Shown: piece after piece, positions 8,275 to 20,310 of the stretch
Numbering within the stretch: position 1 is the stretch's first letter
Layout of the letters: the number at the start of each line of letters is the position of its first letter
Assembly: GCA_949285105.1 (NCBI GenBank)
Contig: CASDXH010000006.1
Span: forward strand, 1 to 50,582
From: an uncultured Mycoplasma sp.
GTDB lineage: Bacteria; Bacillota_I; Bacilli_A; Mycoplasmatales; Mycoplasmoidaceae
Length of the DNA: 50,582 nt
Reading direction: 5' to 3'
The notes under the pieces: generated by a model
The model's database searches: none
What the model was told of the DNA's origin: nothing
What the model saw: only the letters and a program-made list of their open reading frames with translations
Translations under genes and position numbers: made by a program

Positions 8275-10755
8275 ATGAAAAATAACAAAAAGATCATGAC
8301 TAAAAAAATAAAATCAGCAGCTCTTTTAACAGTTGCTACACTTCCTATTGCTGTGACACTAGCAAGTTGTTCTTCAACACAATTTGATATTAATACTCTT
8401 AGATGAGCCACTGCAGTTAATATGTTCTCAAGTTCAAAAACTCCATTAGGTACAACATTTGTTGATTCACCATCTACTACATATTTCAATTCTGTATTTT
8501 TAAATCTAGTTAACTGACAAACAACAGGTGATTATAAGTTTGATGAGAAAGGTAATGCAACAGAAATCCCACAAGCTCATATGATTTTAGAAGGAGCAAG
8601 TGAAATTAAAATTCATTACAATGCTCAAAATAAAGTTAATAATGAGGATACGCAAGAAAATAGTACAACACCAACACAAGCTGACACAAAGAAATGAGTT
8701 CACGTTATTAATGACACTACTGTTGGAACAAATAGTGGTGCAATTGATTTAGATAAAGCGAAAAAAGCATTAGACTCTGCAACTTCTGTTGATTTTAAAA
8801 TAAGAAGTGGTCTTAAGTGAAGAGATAAAAATGGGAATGTAATGGGAGATGTAACAGCAAAAGATTTTTATGCTGGTATGCAAGGGTATTATAAATCTAC
8901 TCTTTATGGTTTAAATGCTAACAGTTATTTCTTTTCATTAGCAGGTATTGATCCACAAAAGACATTAATGACTGAACCTACTGGTGACACATTTACTTTT
9001 CAAATGACTTCAACTCCTTCAATCTATTTATTTGATATCATTTCCAAAGGTTATTTTGCAGCAATGCCTTATGATAATCCAGAAGTTAAACCTATATTAA
9101 GACTTGGTGATTCAGGGGACACTAACAACCCTATTGTGTTAACGAATGATAATAACAATAGAGTTATTGATCAAGTTAATACAAATTGAAATGCTGTTTT
9201 TGGTGGTGGTGAACAGCAAACAAATGTTGATATTTGAAGCGCAGGTCCATACTACATTAGAAATTCAACTTTACAGGATGTAGACTTTGTTAGAAATGAT
9301 TATTACTTTAATAATGTTAAAGGCGCTGGAAAAACTGAAGATAAAATTAAAAATGTAATTTTATTTTATGGAAATGCCTTTGGTAATAATGAAAAAATTT
9401 ATAGAGGTTATACAACTGGAGAATTAGATTATGCTCCAGTTCCAGCAGCACAACAATTAGAAGCTGTTAAAAAATATTCAGAAACTGGTTCGCTAAGACC
9501 AGTTACTGCAACAAAAACAACTCAGGGACAATTCATTGCATATAACACAGATATATATAATAGTAATGGAACATTAAAATCAAACATTGGTGCTGTTTAC
9601 GAAAAGTTTGTTAATAAATTTTTTACTGATGGATTAGCTATTAGAAAAGGGATCAATACTTTAATTAATTATGCAAAGCTTGCACAACTTGCATGAAAAC
9701 CGGGAAAATATGATGTTAGTATGTCAGCATCTCCTTATGGTTATTTATCTTATACAAAAGGTAATCAAACTACTCTTCAATATCAACAAATAAGAGAAGG
9801 TAAAACTGTAATCAATGGAGAAAAAATTACAGGTTTAATTGGCGATTATCAAGAACAAATTAAAAATATTAATAGTACTGGTTATTTGTTAACTGATAGC
9901 ATGACAGAAGAAGAAAAGAAAACATATGATGCAATGATTGCTGCTTTAAATAATATTGGAGCTACGCCTGCAACTCCATTAGAACTTAATTATAGAACTT
10001 TAGTTTCTTCATACACAAACGAACAAACAAAATACTTACAGGAATTAATTAATTCAATTAGTTCATTAACTGGTCAAAGAGTTAAATTCAATTTAATTAG
10101 TAGAACTAACCAAACTGTTGTTGAATATTTTTATAACGCTAATTCACCATTAGGTTCTTATTTATGAGGGCCAGATTACAATGCTGTTGGTACTTGAGTT
10201 GGTTATTACTTCCAATACAAGTTTGATAATGATGGATATCCAATTATAAGAAATAATAGCAAAAATACAGATATAGAAGTTGGTCTTGTAGCTGATACAA
10301 AAACACCTACTTTATGACCGCTTTTATTTAAGCAAATGCAAGAAGCTGTAAAAAAGACAAGTGGTAAAGTTGTTGAGAATGATCCAACTGAAGGTACAGG
10401 ATGAAGCTCAAAAGATGCCTGATTATCAAACCTTTGAAACTATTTAGTTGAGAGAGGTGGAATTAAGAAAAAAGGACAAGCAATCAATCTTAGTCTAGCA
10501 GCTGATCAATATACAGTAACTGATATCACAAGTGGTTTGAATTCGCAAATTGCAACATGAGGCGATTTAAATCAATACAACACTTATGCTTTAGTACAAT
10601 GAATTGATAATACATATCCATTCATTCCAAATTATGAAATGGGACTAGACTATAAATCGTTTAATGTTGTAAGACCAGAGTTTAATGTTTTACCATCATT
10701 AAATTCGACAACTAACTTTAAAGATTGATCTTTATCTAAAAAAGAAAATAATTAA
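8275..10755 (+). CDS. oppA: Oligopeptide ABC transporter substrate-binding lipoprotein
   Basis: OppA captures peptides at the cell surface and passes them to OppBC. The 826-aa product has a basic N-terminus and a hydrophobic stretch ending at a lipobox LAS-Cys (Cys32), so it should be lipid-anchored. The rest fits the SBP_bac_5 family as enlarged in mollicutes; it is recognised mainly by length, lipobox and position before oppBCDF, since sequence conservation in this family is low. A good AAAGGA (8241-8246) is too far from ATG 8275, so a TTG at 8260 or ATG at 8296 are alternative starts. Many TGA codons are read as Trp. oppB follows after 45 bases. Confidence 0.88.
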
Positions 10756-10800
10756 AAATAAAATGGTACTTATGAAATAAAATATGAAAGGGGGTAAATT

Positions 10801-12021
10801 ATGCTGAATTATATATTGAAAAGAATTGGTTTTGCATTGTTAGCATTATTTATTCTTATTACTTTAATATTTTTTCTAACGAATTTGCTACCAGGTTTTC
10901 CAATTGAAAAATCACAGCAAGAGTCTAATGAAGAATTCTTGAAAAGACTTGAAGGTTTGGGTTTAACTAAACCTCTTGTTGAACAATATGCTTTATTTTG
11001 ACAAAAATGAATTACCACAGGGCAGTTCGGTACAAACTATAGAGAAAGTATTTCTATTGAAGATAAATTTTTAAGAGTTATGCCATATACTATGGCTTTA
11101 GCTGGAATAGCTTTTGTTTTATCAGTTATTATTGGAGTCTTTTTTGGAGTGTTAGCTGCTGTTTATAGAGGAAGATGACAAGATACATTAATTAATGTTG
11201 TTTCTGTATTCTTCTTATCAGTACCATCATTTGTGGTTGCTACTTTCTTAATTAGATGAGCTGCTGATGGAGGTTGACCAATAACGTTCCCAGCAATTGA
11301 TAGTAGTTCATTTGATACAATTAAATTAATTAAAACTTCACTATTACCTATTAGTGCCTTAGTGTCTTCATTGACTCCAACTATTGTTTACTATACAAGA
11401 AATGAAATGGTGGATGTTTTAAACCAAGACTATGTTAAAACAGCATTATCGAAAGGATTAACTTATCCAACAGTGTTGTTTAAACACTGTTTAAGAAATG
11501 CATCAATTCCAGTTTTATCTGTAATAATTCCTTCATTCTTGATCGTTGTTGGTGGTTCAATTATTATTGAAAAATTCTATGGGGTTCCAGGTATTGCTAA
11601 CCAACTTGTTGATGCGGTACAACAAAAACAAATTTATCTTTTAATGTTCAATGCTTTAGTTATTTCAGGTATTTATTTTTCATTGCAGATTTTTGCAGAC
11701 GTCTTGTATACATTTATTGATCCAAGAATTAAACTTGCTAAATCAAATAGCTTAGCTTGATATATGAAATTATACAAATGAGCTCAAAGAAATATATGAT
11801 TCTTTAGCTGAGAAAAATTATTTAAAAATAAAAACTTTGTTGAAATCTATTCAAACTCATCTGAATATGACTACATTCAAAAAAATAGATTAATTAACAA
11901 CAAAAAACTAAACATAAATAAAAATGATTTATATTACTTGCAAATTGATCCAAATCTTAAATGAGCGGTAATTGGTAATCAAAAATACAAAATTATATTT
12001 AACCAGGAAGGAGAAATCTAA
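10801..12021 (+). CDS. oppB: Oligopeptide ABC transporter permease OppB
   Basis: An inner permease subunit that forms the peptide channel with OppC. The 406-aa protein opens MLNYILKRIGFALLALF, the classical OppB first span, and has about six membrane segments with a periplasmic-type loop after the first. The coupling (EAA) motif that contacts the ATPases is in TALSKGLTYPTVLFKHCLRN. The C-terminal ~75 residues after ADVLYTFIDPRIKLA form a hydrophilic extension that OppB proteins normally lack. A very strong ribosome binding site (AAAGGGGG) precedes the ATG. Several TGA codons are read as Trp. oppC starts two bases after the stop. Confidence 0.95.
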
Positions 12022-12022
12022 T

Positions 12023-13177
12023 ATGTTAACAGAACAACAAGCTTTAGAAATGAAATTAACACCAGAAGATTTTAAGCATGTTGATATTTATTCTAGAAAT
12101 AGATTAGATCAAATTTCTGGGAAATCAAATGGTTATTTAGTTTCAGTTTTGAAAAGATTTGCTAAAAATAAGTGAGCTTTATTTTTCTTTATTATTTTAT
12201 TAATAATAGTATTATTAGCGATTATAGTTCCATATGCATCACCTTATAGTGCATATGATCCAATATCAACAAATAGTTTTGCTACATCTTTAAGACCAAG
12301 ATGACCTGGTGGATTAATTAATGGTTATTATGAAACTTTAATGTCACCAACTTTTTATGATCAAATGAAAAGTGTGGAAGGATTTATTATTGGAACACCA
12401 AAGATGGTTGAGAATGGTGATTATTTAGTAACGATAAATCCTTATGCGCTGCCAGAACTTAAAAATGTTTATCCAATATTTGGTACTGATGCTAGAGGTG
12501 TAGATATTTGAACTAAAACATGACAAGCTGCTGCTATCTCATTACAAGTTGCAGTTGCAGTTGCTATTGTTTCAATAATTCTTGGAGCAATTTATGGTGC
12601 TATATCTGGTGCTTGTGCTGGTACAAAATATGACACTGTAGATACAGTTATGATGAGAATTGTTGAAATATTAAGTGGTGTGCCAACAATTCTATGATTA
12701 TTAATTCTTTCTTCAATTATTGTGATTGGTAATAATGCTGCAGGTACTGTTGATAACAATACATTATTAGTTTCACTTATTTGTATTATCTGAATGGGTC
12801 CAGCTATTACAACTAGAACATATATTTTAAAAACTAAAGATGCTGAATATATACAAGCTGTTAGAACACTTGGTGGTAGTCAACCAAGAATAATTTTCAT
12901 TCATATGCTTCCAAATATCTCTGGTAGATTATTAGTTAGATTTGTTAATATTATCCCTGCAATAATTTTCTATGAATCTACACTAGTATTTTTAGGTATT
13001 AAATCTAAATTTGATTTAGGTATTGGTACTTTAATTGATGAAGGTTATCAAGTTAGTGAATATATAACTCCTTTACTAGCACCATCATTAGTATTGGTTG
13101 TTTTAACACTTTCATCACAAATTGTTGCTAATGGTATAAATGATGCTATTGATCCAAGAGTTAGTGCAGGTAAATAA
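12023..13177 (+). CDS. oppC: Oligopeptide ABC transporter permease OppC
   Basis: Partner permease of OppB. The 384-aa protein has an N-terminal cytoplasmic stretch, a first membrane segment at residues about 51-72 (FFIILLIIVLLAIIVPYASP), a long extracytoplasmic loop, and about five further spans. The ATPase-coupling motif is AVRTLGGSQPRIIFIHMLPN, and the protein ends NDAIDPRVSAGK as OppC/DppC proteins do. The Shine-Dalgarno AAGGAG lies inside the end of oppB. TGA is read as Trp at several sites. oppD begins two bases after the stop. Confidence 0.95.
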
Positions 13178-13179
13178 AA

Positions 13180-14454
13180 ATGTTTAACAAAATAAAGGAA
13201 AAATTTTTACCAGGATATTTAAAATTAAAACCAGCAAGAGAAGAGTTAACAGATGACTATATAGTTAATATTCAAAACCTTAGTGTTTCTTTTAAGGTTA
13301 AGGCTGGGATGTTGCACGCTGTAAGAGAAGTATCTATCAAAATTAAGCGTGGGGAAATATTAGGGATTGTTGGAGAATCAGGTTCTGGAAAATCTGTTAC
13401 TGTTAAGTCTTTAATTGGTTTTAATGAGAATTCAAAAACTAAAGCAGATAACTTAGATTTTTCAGAATGAGATTTATTAACTGCTGATAAAACAAGTTGA
13501 AAATATATTAGAGGAAGTAAAATTGCATATATTCCTCAAGATCCGCTTTTATCTTTAAATCCAACTAAAAGAATAGGAAAGCAAGTTATAGAATCAATTC
13601 TTATAACTAAAAAAAGAAAACTACAACAAAAAATATTTGATCTTAAACAAGAATATAAAGTAGATAAAGATATTAATAAATTAAAACAAGGGATTGCAGA
13701 AGCTAAAGCAATATATAAAGCTCAAACTACTAAAAAAGCTGTTGAAGATAAATTGTATGAAGTTTTAGATTTTATTGGTATTAAAAATATTAAACAAAGA
13801 GTTAAAGATTATCCACATGAATTTTCAGGTGGGATGAGACAAAGAATTGTCATTGCAATGGCAATTGTAAGTGAACCTGATTTAATAATTGCTGATGAAC
13901 CTACAACTGCACTTGACGTTACAATTCAAGCTAAAGTTTTAGACATCATTAAAAAACTTAGGGATAAATATAATATTGCAATTGTTCTTATTTCTCACAA
14001 CATTGGTTTAGTTGCAAACTTCTGTGACTTTATTTATGTTATGTATGCTGGAAAAATTGTTGAACAGGGTTTAATTAAAGATATTTTTACAAACCCAAGA
14101 CACCCGTATACATGAGCTTTAATTTCTTCAATTCCAGATTCAAATAGCGATCAAGAATTGCAATCTATTCCTGGAACTCCTCCAAACCTTTTAATACCAC
14201 CAATTGGCGATGCTTTTGCTCCAAGAAATAAATATGCTATAAAAATTGATTTTGAAAAACAACCACCACTATTTACTGTTAATGGTTCTAAAACCCATAA
14301 AGCAGCAACATGACTTCTTCATCCAGATTCACCTATTAAAGGAATTCCTGCAAATGTTTTAGAAAAAATAAAAGTTGCAAAGAAATCAATCGAAATCAAA
14401 GAAGCTATAAAAGCTAAAAAGAACCAAAATAAAAATCTACAAGCTAATCAATAA
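13180..14454 (+). CDS. oppD: Oligopeptide ABC transporter ATP-binding protein OppD
   Basis: One of the two ATPases that power peptide import. In the 424-aa protein the Walker A GESGSGKS begins at residue 65, the Q-loop is in YIPQDPLLSLNP, the signature is FSGGMRQR, and Walker B is LIIADEPTTALD. The C-terminal peptide-transporter domain contains NPRHPYTW and GTPPNL. A Lys-rich helical insertion of ~60 residues (roughly 145-205) lies between the Q-loop and the signature and is not in standard OppD. The normally conserved Cys cluster of the C-terminal region is not evident. No clear ribosome binding site; the gene starts two bases after oppC, so coupling is likely. Confidence 0.95.
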
Positions 14455-14476
14455 ATAAAATAGGAAGGATTTACTA

Positions 14477-17032
14477 ATGAACAAAGAAAAAATAAATCAA
14501 GAACTTTCTTTGGATGAAAAACAAAATGTTTTAAGTAATAATGATGTTATCAACGTACCTAAAAAGGGTTTATTAAAAGTCAAAGACTTAAACATGATGT
14601 TCAAAATTAGAGGAACTTTTAAAAAGGCTTTAGATGATATTAACTTTACAGTTGATGAAGGTGACTTCTTTGGTATTATTGGTGAATCTGGTAGTGGTAA
14701 AACAACTACTGGTAAAGCAATTATAAGATTATATAATGCAACTGGTGGAACAATTGAATTTGACAATCAATTAATTTCCCAAAAAACTCTTGGAAGAAAA
14801 AGAAATAAATGAATGAGAAAAAACATACAAATGATTTTCCAAGATCCAATGTCTTCAATGGACCCAATTAAAAATGTTATGACAATTGTTTCAGAACCTT
14901 TAATAATTAATAGAATTGTCCAAAGTGAAACATTGGACTACATGAAAAAAGTTTGAAGAGTGAATAACTTTTTCCATTATAGATTTAATGAAATTAATAA
15001 AAACTCACTGTTTGAGTTTAATAGAAACTATTATAGCAACACTAATCAAATATATTTAAGTGGAATTGAAAAGATAAGTGGTTTAAATTTAGATTATTTT
15101 GACACAGTTGATACCTTAAATGAATATCTTGGTTCAATAGTTGATGATGTTGTAAGTGACTTAAAAGATAATGTTGAATTAGTATATAAACTTAATGATA
15201 AACAAAGTGATTTAATAAATGAGACATTTATTAAGTATGAAAATAATGATCTTGAAGAAATCGATGTTAGATTAGATGAAGCTAATAAAGAAATCATCAA
15301 GTGTAAAGAAAACGCTAAATATTCAGCTAAACAAAAAGATCTATTAGAGGAATTAAAAAACATTGAACAACAAATAGATCTTTTAAAATCAAAATACAAA
15401 AATATTTACAAATCACAATACAAAGGAATAAAGGATGGTCTTTTAAGAAAAGTTAAGTCTGATTGAAAAACAAGTTACCAACAAAAAATGTTATCAACAG
15501 ATAAAATCCAATATACTTACTTTTTATTCCAGGAAACTGCTTTTAAAGAAAAGTATGCAATTTTAAAGAAGATATACAGACTTAAATATTTGAATGAAAA
15601 AGAAATAAATAAAATTTCAGAAGTCTTAGATATTTTAACAACTCAAAGATATCAATCTCACCTTAATGAAATACTTGAAGTTCAAAATCAATTTAGCTCT
15701 AATCCAATAGAACAAAAAATTGACTATTTAAAATTCATCAAGGATAAAAAAGGTATGTTGCATACTTTGAAACCAAAAGTTAAATTATCAAATGTTGAAT
15801 TAGATCAATATGGTGAAAACTTAATTGAAACAATAACTATTGATGACTCAAGTTTAAATAGCATTAATATTAATGATCAAAAAATTGATGAGCTTATTGT
15901 TAAATCAAATACTGCTTCAAAAGTAACAGAAGATAAATTTAAAAACGAGATTAACAAAAGATATGCACAAGTAGTTAAACTTACAAAACTAATTAAAGAA
16001 AATGGCCCTAAAGGTTCAACAGATAGTATTTGAAAATCTAAACTTGAAAATGCAATTTCTAAAAAAGAAGAAGTTATTGAAGAAAGAAAACAAATCATTG
16101 CTGATTACAAGTTAACTTTAAAAGATAGAAAAATTGAGTTAAATAGTTTAAAACAAGAAATTAACTTATTAAAAAAAGAAGTAAGAATCAATAAAAATAA
16201 CTTCAAAAAAGTTATTAAAAATGCTCTTAACATTGTTTCTAAAAAAGAAGTTAATAACCAAAAAGGTTTTAAAGAAAAATTCAATACTTATAAAACAAAC
16301 ACAGGACTTAAAAAAGCATTACAACCAAAAATTCTTGCAATTAAATCAATTGAATTTGAAAAGAAACAATCTGTTCAAAGATTTATTATCAATACACTAC
16401 TTTATAATTCAAACAAATATACAGGACTTGTTTTATACTTATGAATTGTTAAAGCTTTAATTAAGGAAAAAGTTTTTAAAGCTTTAAGAGATGTTGGATT
16501 AAAACATGAACATGCTTATAGATATCCGCACGAATTTTCTGGTGGTCAACGTCAAAGAATTGTAATTGCAAGAGCTTTAATAACTGAACCAAAACTTATT
16601 ATTGCTGATGAACCAATTTCAGCACTTGATGTTTCAATTCAATCACAAGTTATTAACATCATGAAAAATCTTGCAAAAGAAAAAGGTGTTACATTCTTAT
16701 TCATTGCTCACGACCTTTCAATGGTAAGTTATGTATGTAATAAGATAATCATTATGCACAATGGTAAAATTGTTGAAAAAGGTGAAGTTGACAAAATCTT
16801 TAAAAATCCAATTCACCCATACACAAAATCATTATTTAAAGCAATTCCAGAATTATCTAGAATTCATGTTAATTTATCTTCATTTGATGAAGAATTGGAT
16901 TATGATAAAGACTATGGACCATTAAATAAACCAACATTCTTCAAAGTTCAAGATGATGAAGGTCACCAAGTATTTGGTACAGAAGGTCAAGTGTTACAAT
17001 GATTAGAACAACAAGAAACAAAAACTTTTTAA
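14477..17032 (+). CDS. oppF: Oligopeptide ABC transporter ATP-binding protein OppF with a giant insertion
   Basis: Second ATPase of the peptide importer, 851 aa instead of the usual ~320. Walker A (GESGSGKTTTGK) begins at residue 69 and the Q-loop is in IFQDPMSSMDP. The signature FSGGQRQR appears only near residue 687, followed by Walker B LIIADEPISALDVS and NPIHPYTKSLFKAIPEL. Between them lies ~550 residues of mostly charged helical sequence with coiled-coil character. Oversized OppF proteins of this length are known in the M. pneumoniae group. In-frame TGA codons are numerous; the true stop is the TAA at 17030, ten codons past an apparent TGA stop. AGGAAGG precedes the ATG. It overlaps the next gene by 34 bases. 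Confidence 0.95.
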
Positions 17033-17586
17033 AGACTGGTCAAACAGTATATGTAAATAAAGATCAACCAAGTTCAAAAAAATCTGATAATAAAAAAGTT
17101 TATCGTAATGTAAGAGAAGGAAAATATCCTATGGGGATATTTCCTTTTGTGATTATATGGATTATTTTTGTAGCTTGTATGTTAATATATTGTTTAACAT
17201 TAAATCCAGTTAAAGAAATTGATTTTGAAGGCAATCCAACAGGGATAGTAGAATATGTTCCAAGAAAATGACAGGACGGCTTGTGAATATCTAGTGGAAT
17301 AACACTATGTTTGAATTTCTTTTGATTAATTGGAAGGCAAAATTTTAATATCAATGTAAGATATGGAATGAGACGTATGTCACATAAATTAAGATTTGAT
17401 TATATTAAGTTTAACGAACCAAGAAATGATGAAGATTATTCAATTAATAGAGTTACAAATATTGATGAATATAAAGAGTATTTAAATGAAAGGACTCTTA
17501 GAACTAAATTGTTATTTTGAATTTCGTTTGGGTTACATACTGGTTTATTTATAATCGCAACTATTGTTGCTTTACTTGTTAAATAG
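16999..17586 (+). CDS. Membrane protein of unknown function overlapping oppF
   Basis: A 195-aa protein with three probable membrane spans: about residues 44-66 (FPFVIIWIIFVACMLIYCL), 95-112 and 170-192. A basic cytosolic loop lies between spans two and three (NVRYGMRRMSHKLRF). It resembles mollicute DUF3899-type membrane proteins, but I am not certain of that. The start lies 34 bases inside oppF in another frame, and the pair ends at a clean terminator, so it is the last gene of the opp operon. A role in the peptide transporter is possible from context only. Confidence 0.8.
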
Positions 17587-17591
17587 TTCTT

Positions 17592-17620
17592 ATACACCAA
17601 ACCACTTGGTGTATTTTTTT
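17592..17620 (+). terminator. Terminator of the opp operon
   Basis: ATACACCAA / TTGGTGTAT form a perfect 9-bp stem with loop ACCAC, followed by a T-run. Confidence 0.9.
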
Positions 17621-17787
17621 ATGTATATGAATTTTGTTTTATACAAGTATAGTCTTATTAAATGTATATTACTAAGCGAATGATTAATATAGGTTATATG
17701 GATCTAAAAATTTTGTTTTAAATTAGATTACTTTTATTACTAAAGGTTTTAATTCATATAAAATATTTTGGGGTTCTTGTAAAACAT

Positions 17788-18389
17788 TTAGTTAAAGAAT
17801 TATGCATTGGTTCTATTGGTGATATTTTAAAAATTAAAAAAAAGATATAAATAAATTTGATAGATTTGAAACTTGTTCACATTTAGAGTTTAGAGGTTAT
17901 ACCCCAGAATATCAAACATATGAATTTATATGTAAAAATTTTAAACAACATTCTCAAGTCATAATGATAAGAAATAGTGAATCCTTTGTTTTAAAAGATG
18001 AAAACAAGATTAACGAATTTATATTTCAAATAAGAAAATTTTTAAGTCTTGGGCAAGATAGTTTATTTTTGATTATATAAATAAAAATAAAGAAATTGAC
18101 ATTAATTTGTGTAAAAGATTAATTAATGAAGTTAAAAAAGTTGACAACACATGATATTGTTTTCATATGGCAATATGAAGTTCAAAATTATGATAAAGCG
18201 TTTAAAACTTTAATTGCATTAGGATTTAAAAGGGTTTTAACAAGGGGCGGAAAACACTTTTCTATTAAAAATATTGATAACCTTAAAAGACTTAGTGATT
18301 TATATGAAGATAAAATTGAAATTATTGTAGGTGGTAAAGTATATTTGAATAATTACAAATGAATTCATGACGAAAATAAAATTGAATAG
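17788..18389 (+). pseudogene. cutC: Decayed cutC (copper homeostasis CutC family)
   Basis: Pieces of a CutC-like TIM-barrel protein lie in successive frames. ELCIGSIGDILKIKK matches the family N-terminus. KFDRFETCSHLEFRGYTPEY and VIMIRNSESFVL follow in a second frame, then FDYINKNKEIDINLCKRLIN and WYCFHMAI in a third. The tail is YDKAFKTLIALGFKRVLTRGG and KIEIIVGGKVY. At least three frameshifts are needed: at the A-run near 17847, near 18065 and near 18165. No good start codon remains, and the end is shorter than in intact CutC proteins. I infer a recently inactivated gene. Only the piece 18126-18389 is an open frame with an ATG, and it has no ribosome binding site. Confidence 0.75.
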
Positions 18390-18562
18390 TTTTATGGAAA
18401 GAAAAATAATTGATGTATAAATGGTTAAAATAATTTGTATTACTAAAATAAACTTTAAAAACTATAGATATGTAGTCTATTAAATTAAGTTTTTCTTATA
18501 ATACATTATTTTTCTATCGTCACAATTAAGATAGAATATATGTGTATTTAGGAGGAATTTTT

Positions 18563-19426
18563 ATGTTAAAAAGGTGAGAAAAATATAGGATATTAGCTAC
18601 CTTTTCATTAATTAATAAATATTTTTGAAAAACAAAAATAGGTCCCATATTCTCTATAGTATTGCCTTTTATATTTATGGTGATCTATTTTGTTTTAGGA
18701 AGCTCAAGTGATTCTGGTGATAAATTAAGTTACTTCATCAATGGATTCCCAACTTATTTATCAATGAGTATTATTCCTTTATCAATTGTTACATTGCCTT
18801 CTATGAATATAGAATTTAAAAATTCTATACTTCTAAGAAAAATTAAAACTAGTGGAATAAATAAATTTGAATACAATTTAATTTGTATAATATACTTCTT
18901 TATTGCTAGTATATTATTCTCTATTATCACAATCATATTATTTGCACTTTTCTCAGCTAGTGATATTAGTAGATTAGGATCTATTAATTGAGGAACACTA
19001 ACTTATGGAATTATCTTTCTTTCATTAGTTAGTATCAGCTTTGGAATGTTTATATCAACATTCATTAAAACATCACTATCTTCGCAATTAATAGGTTTTG
19101 CAATATTTATTTTAACTTTAACTTTAAGTGGGCAGTTTATTCCTATACAAGTTATTTCTGGGGTTGAGGCGATAAAATATATTTCTTTGCTATCACCACT
19201 AAACTATGCAACAAATATATTTAATGTTGCATCACTAAATGCAATTAATGGTTCTTCTAATTTAATTTTTGATTTTAGTAATGACTTTATTTTTGCAGGG
19301 TTTAGTAACCAACCCATCACACTTTACAGTGTGTGACAAAAAGTTCTTTTTGTGTTTGTTCCATTTGTATTAATTGGTGCATTCGAGGCATTATCAATAT
19401 ATTTTTTTAAATGAACTGGAAGGTAG
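18563..19426 (+). CDS. ABC-2 type exporter permease
   Basis: A 287-aa membrane protein with six likely spans, beginning after a basic N-terminus (MLKRWEKYR) at about residues 30-53. It carries ABC-2-family features: the SMNIEFKNSILLRKIKTSG stretch before span three, and the late segment YISLLSPLNYATNIFNVASL. An excellent ribosome binding site (AGGAGG) lies just upstream. An ATPase gene follows 7 bases after its stop, so the pair makes one exporter. The substrate is unknown; families of this kind export drugs, lipids or peptides. The TATAAT at 18497-18502 may be its promoter. Confidence 0.85.
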
Positions 19427-19433
19427 TTAATTT

Positions 19434-20240
19434 ATGTTTTTAAAAGAATTCTGAAAAAAGATTAATTTAGAAAAACAACAAAAAAATGTACAAGAACTAG
19501 AATCAATTATAAATTATGAATCTAAAAATAATATTTTAATAGAAGTTAAAGATCTTTCAAAAGTTTATAAACAAGGTAAAAGAAAAGTTAAAAAGGTTTT
19601 TGAAAATATCAATTTAAATATCTATGAAAATGAAATAATTGCCTTAATTGGACCTAATGGTGCAGGTAAAACAACGCTTGTTGAAATAATATCTCAAATT
19701 AAAAAACAAACTAGCGGAACAATTAAATTTCATTACCAATCAGATGATGGAAAAGAAAATATAGGTGTTCAATTCCAAGACCTAGCTTTCCCTAGAGGAT
19801 TAACTGTAAAAGACTTTATTGACTTCCAAATCATGCTTTCTAAAAATAATATAAGTGCTGAGTTTTTAAATGAAATGTTAGCTACATTTCAGTTAGCTGA
19901 ATTTTTAAACTATAAGGTTTCAAAATTATCTGGTGGTCAACAACAAAGATTAAATGTTCTTATTGCTATGATGAATAAACCAAAGGTTTTATTTTTAGAC
20001 GAGTTTACAACAGGACTTGATATAGCAATTAAAAACGAGATTAAAAACTTTATTTTGAAATATGCTAAAGACAATAACATCACAATTGTTTTAATTAGTC
20101 ATGATATTGATATTATTGATCAAATGGCCCAAAGATTTGTTTTAATAACAAACAATAAAATTGTTGTGGACACAGATAAAGAAAACATTGAGAAAAGATT
20201 TAAAAGTGTTTCAAACTTCTTGTTTAATTACATAAAGTAA
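19434..20240 (+). CDS. ABC exporter ATP-binding protein
   Basis: The 268-aa ATPase partner of the upstream permease. Walker A is GPNGAGKTT, the Q-loop is in GVQFQDLAFPRGLT, the signature is LSGGQQQR, and Walker B is VLFLDEFTTGLD, followed by the H-loop LISHDID. The Walker B has DEF rather than the usual DEP. About 45 extra residues rich in Lys, Glu and Asn precede the ABC domain. It is read from the ATG at 19434 with one TGA Trp in FWKK. It is followed by the 34-bp repeat and a terminator. Confidence 0.9.
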
Positions 20241-20310
20241 AAGTTATTTAGATACTAATATAGATTAATTTATTAAATGAAGATAACACTCATTAATGAT
20301 AAGTTACCTG

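Noticed and set aside
17000-17002. Apparent end of oppF at a TGA
   Set aside because: TGA is Trp in this genome; the frame continues to TAA at 17030-17032.
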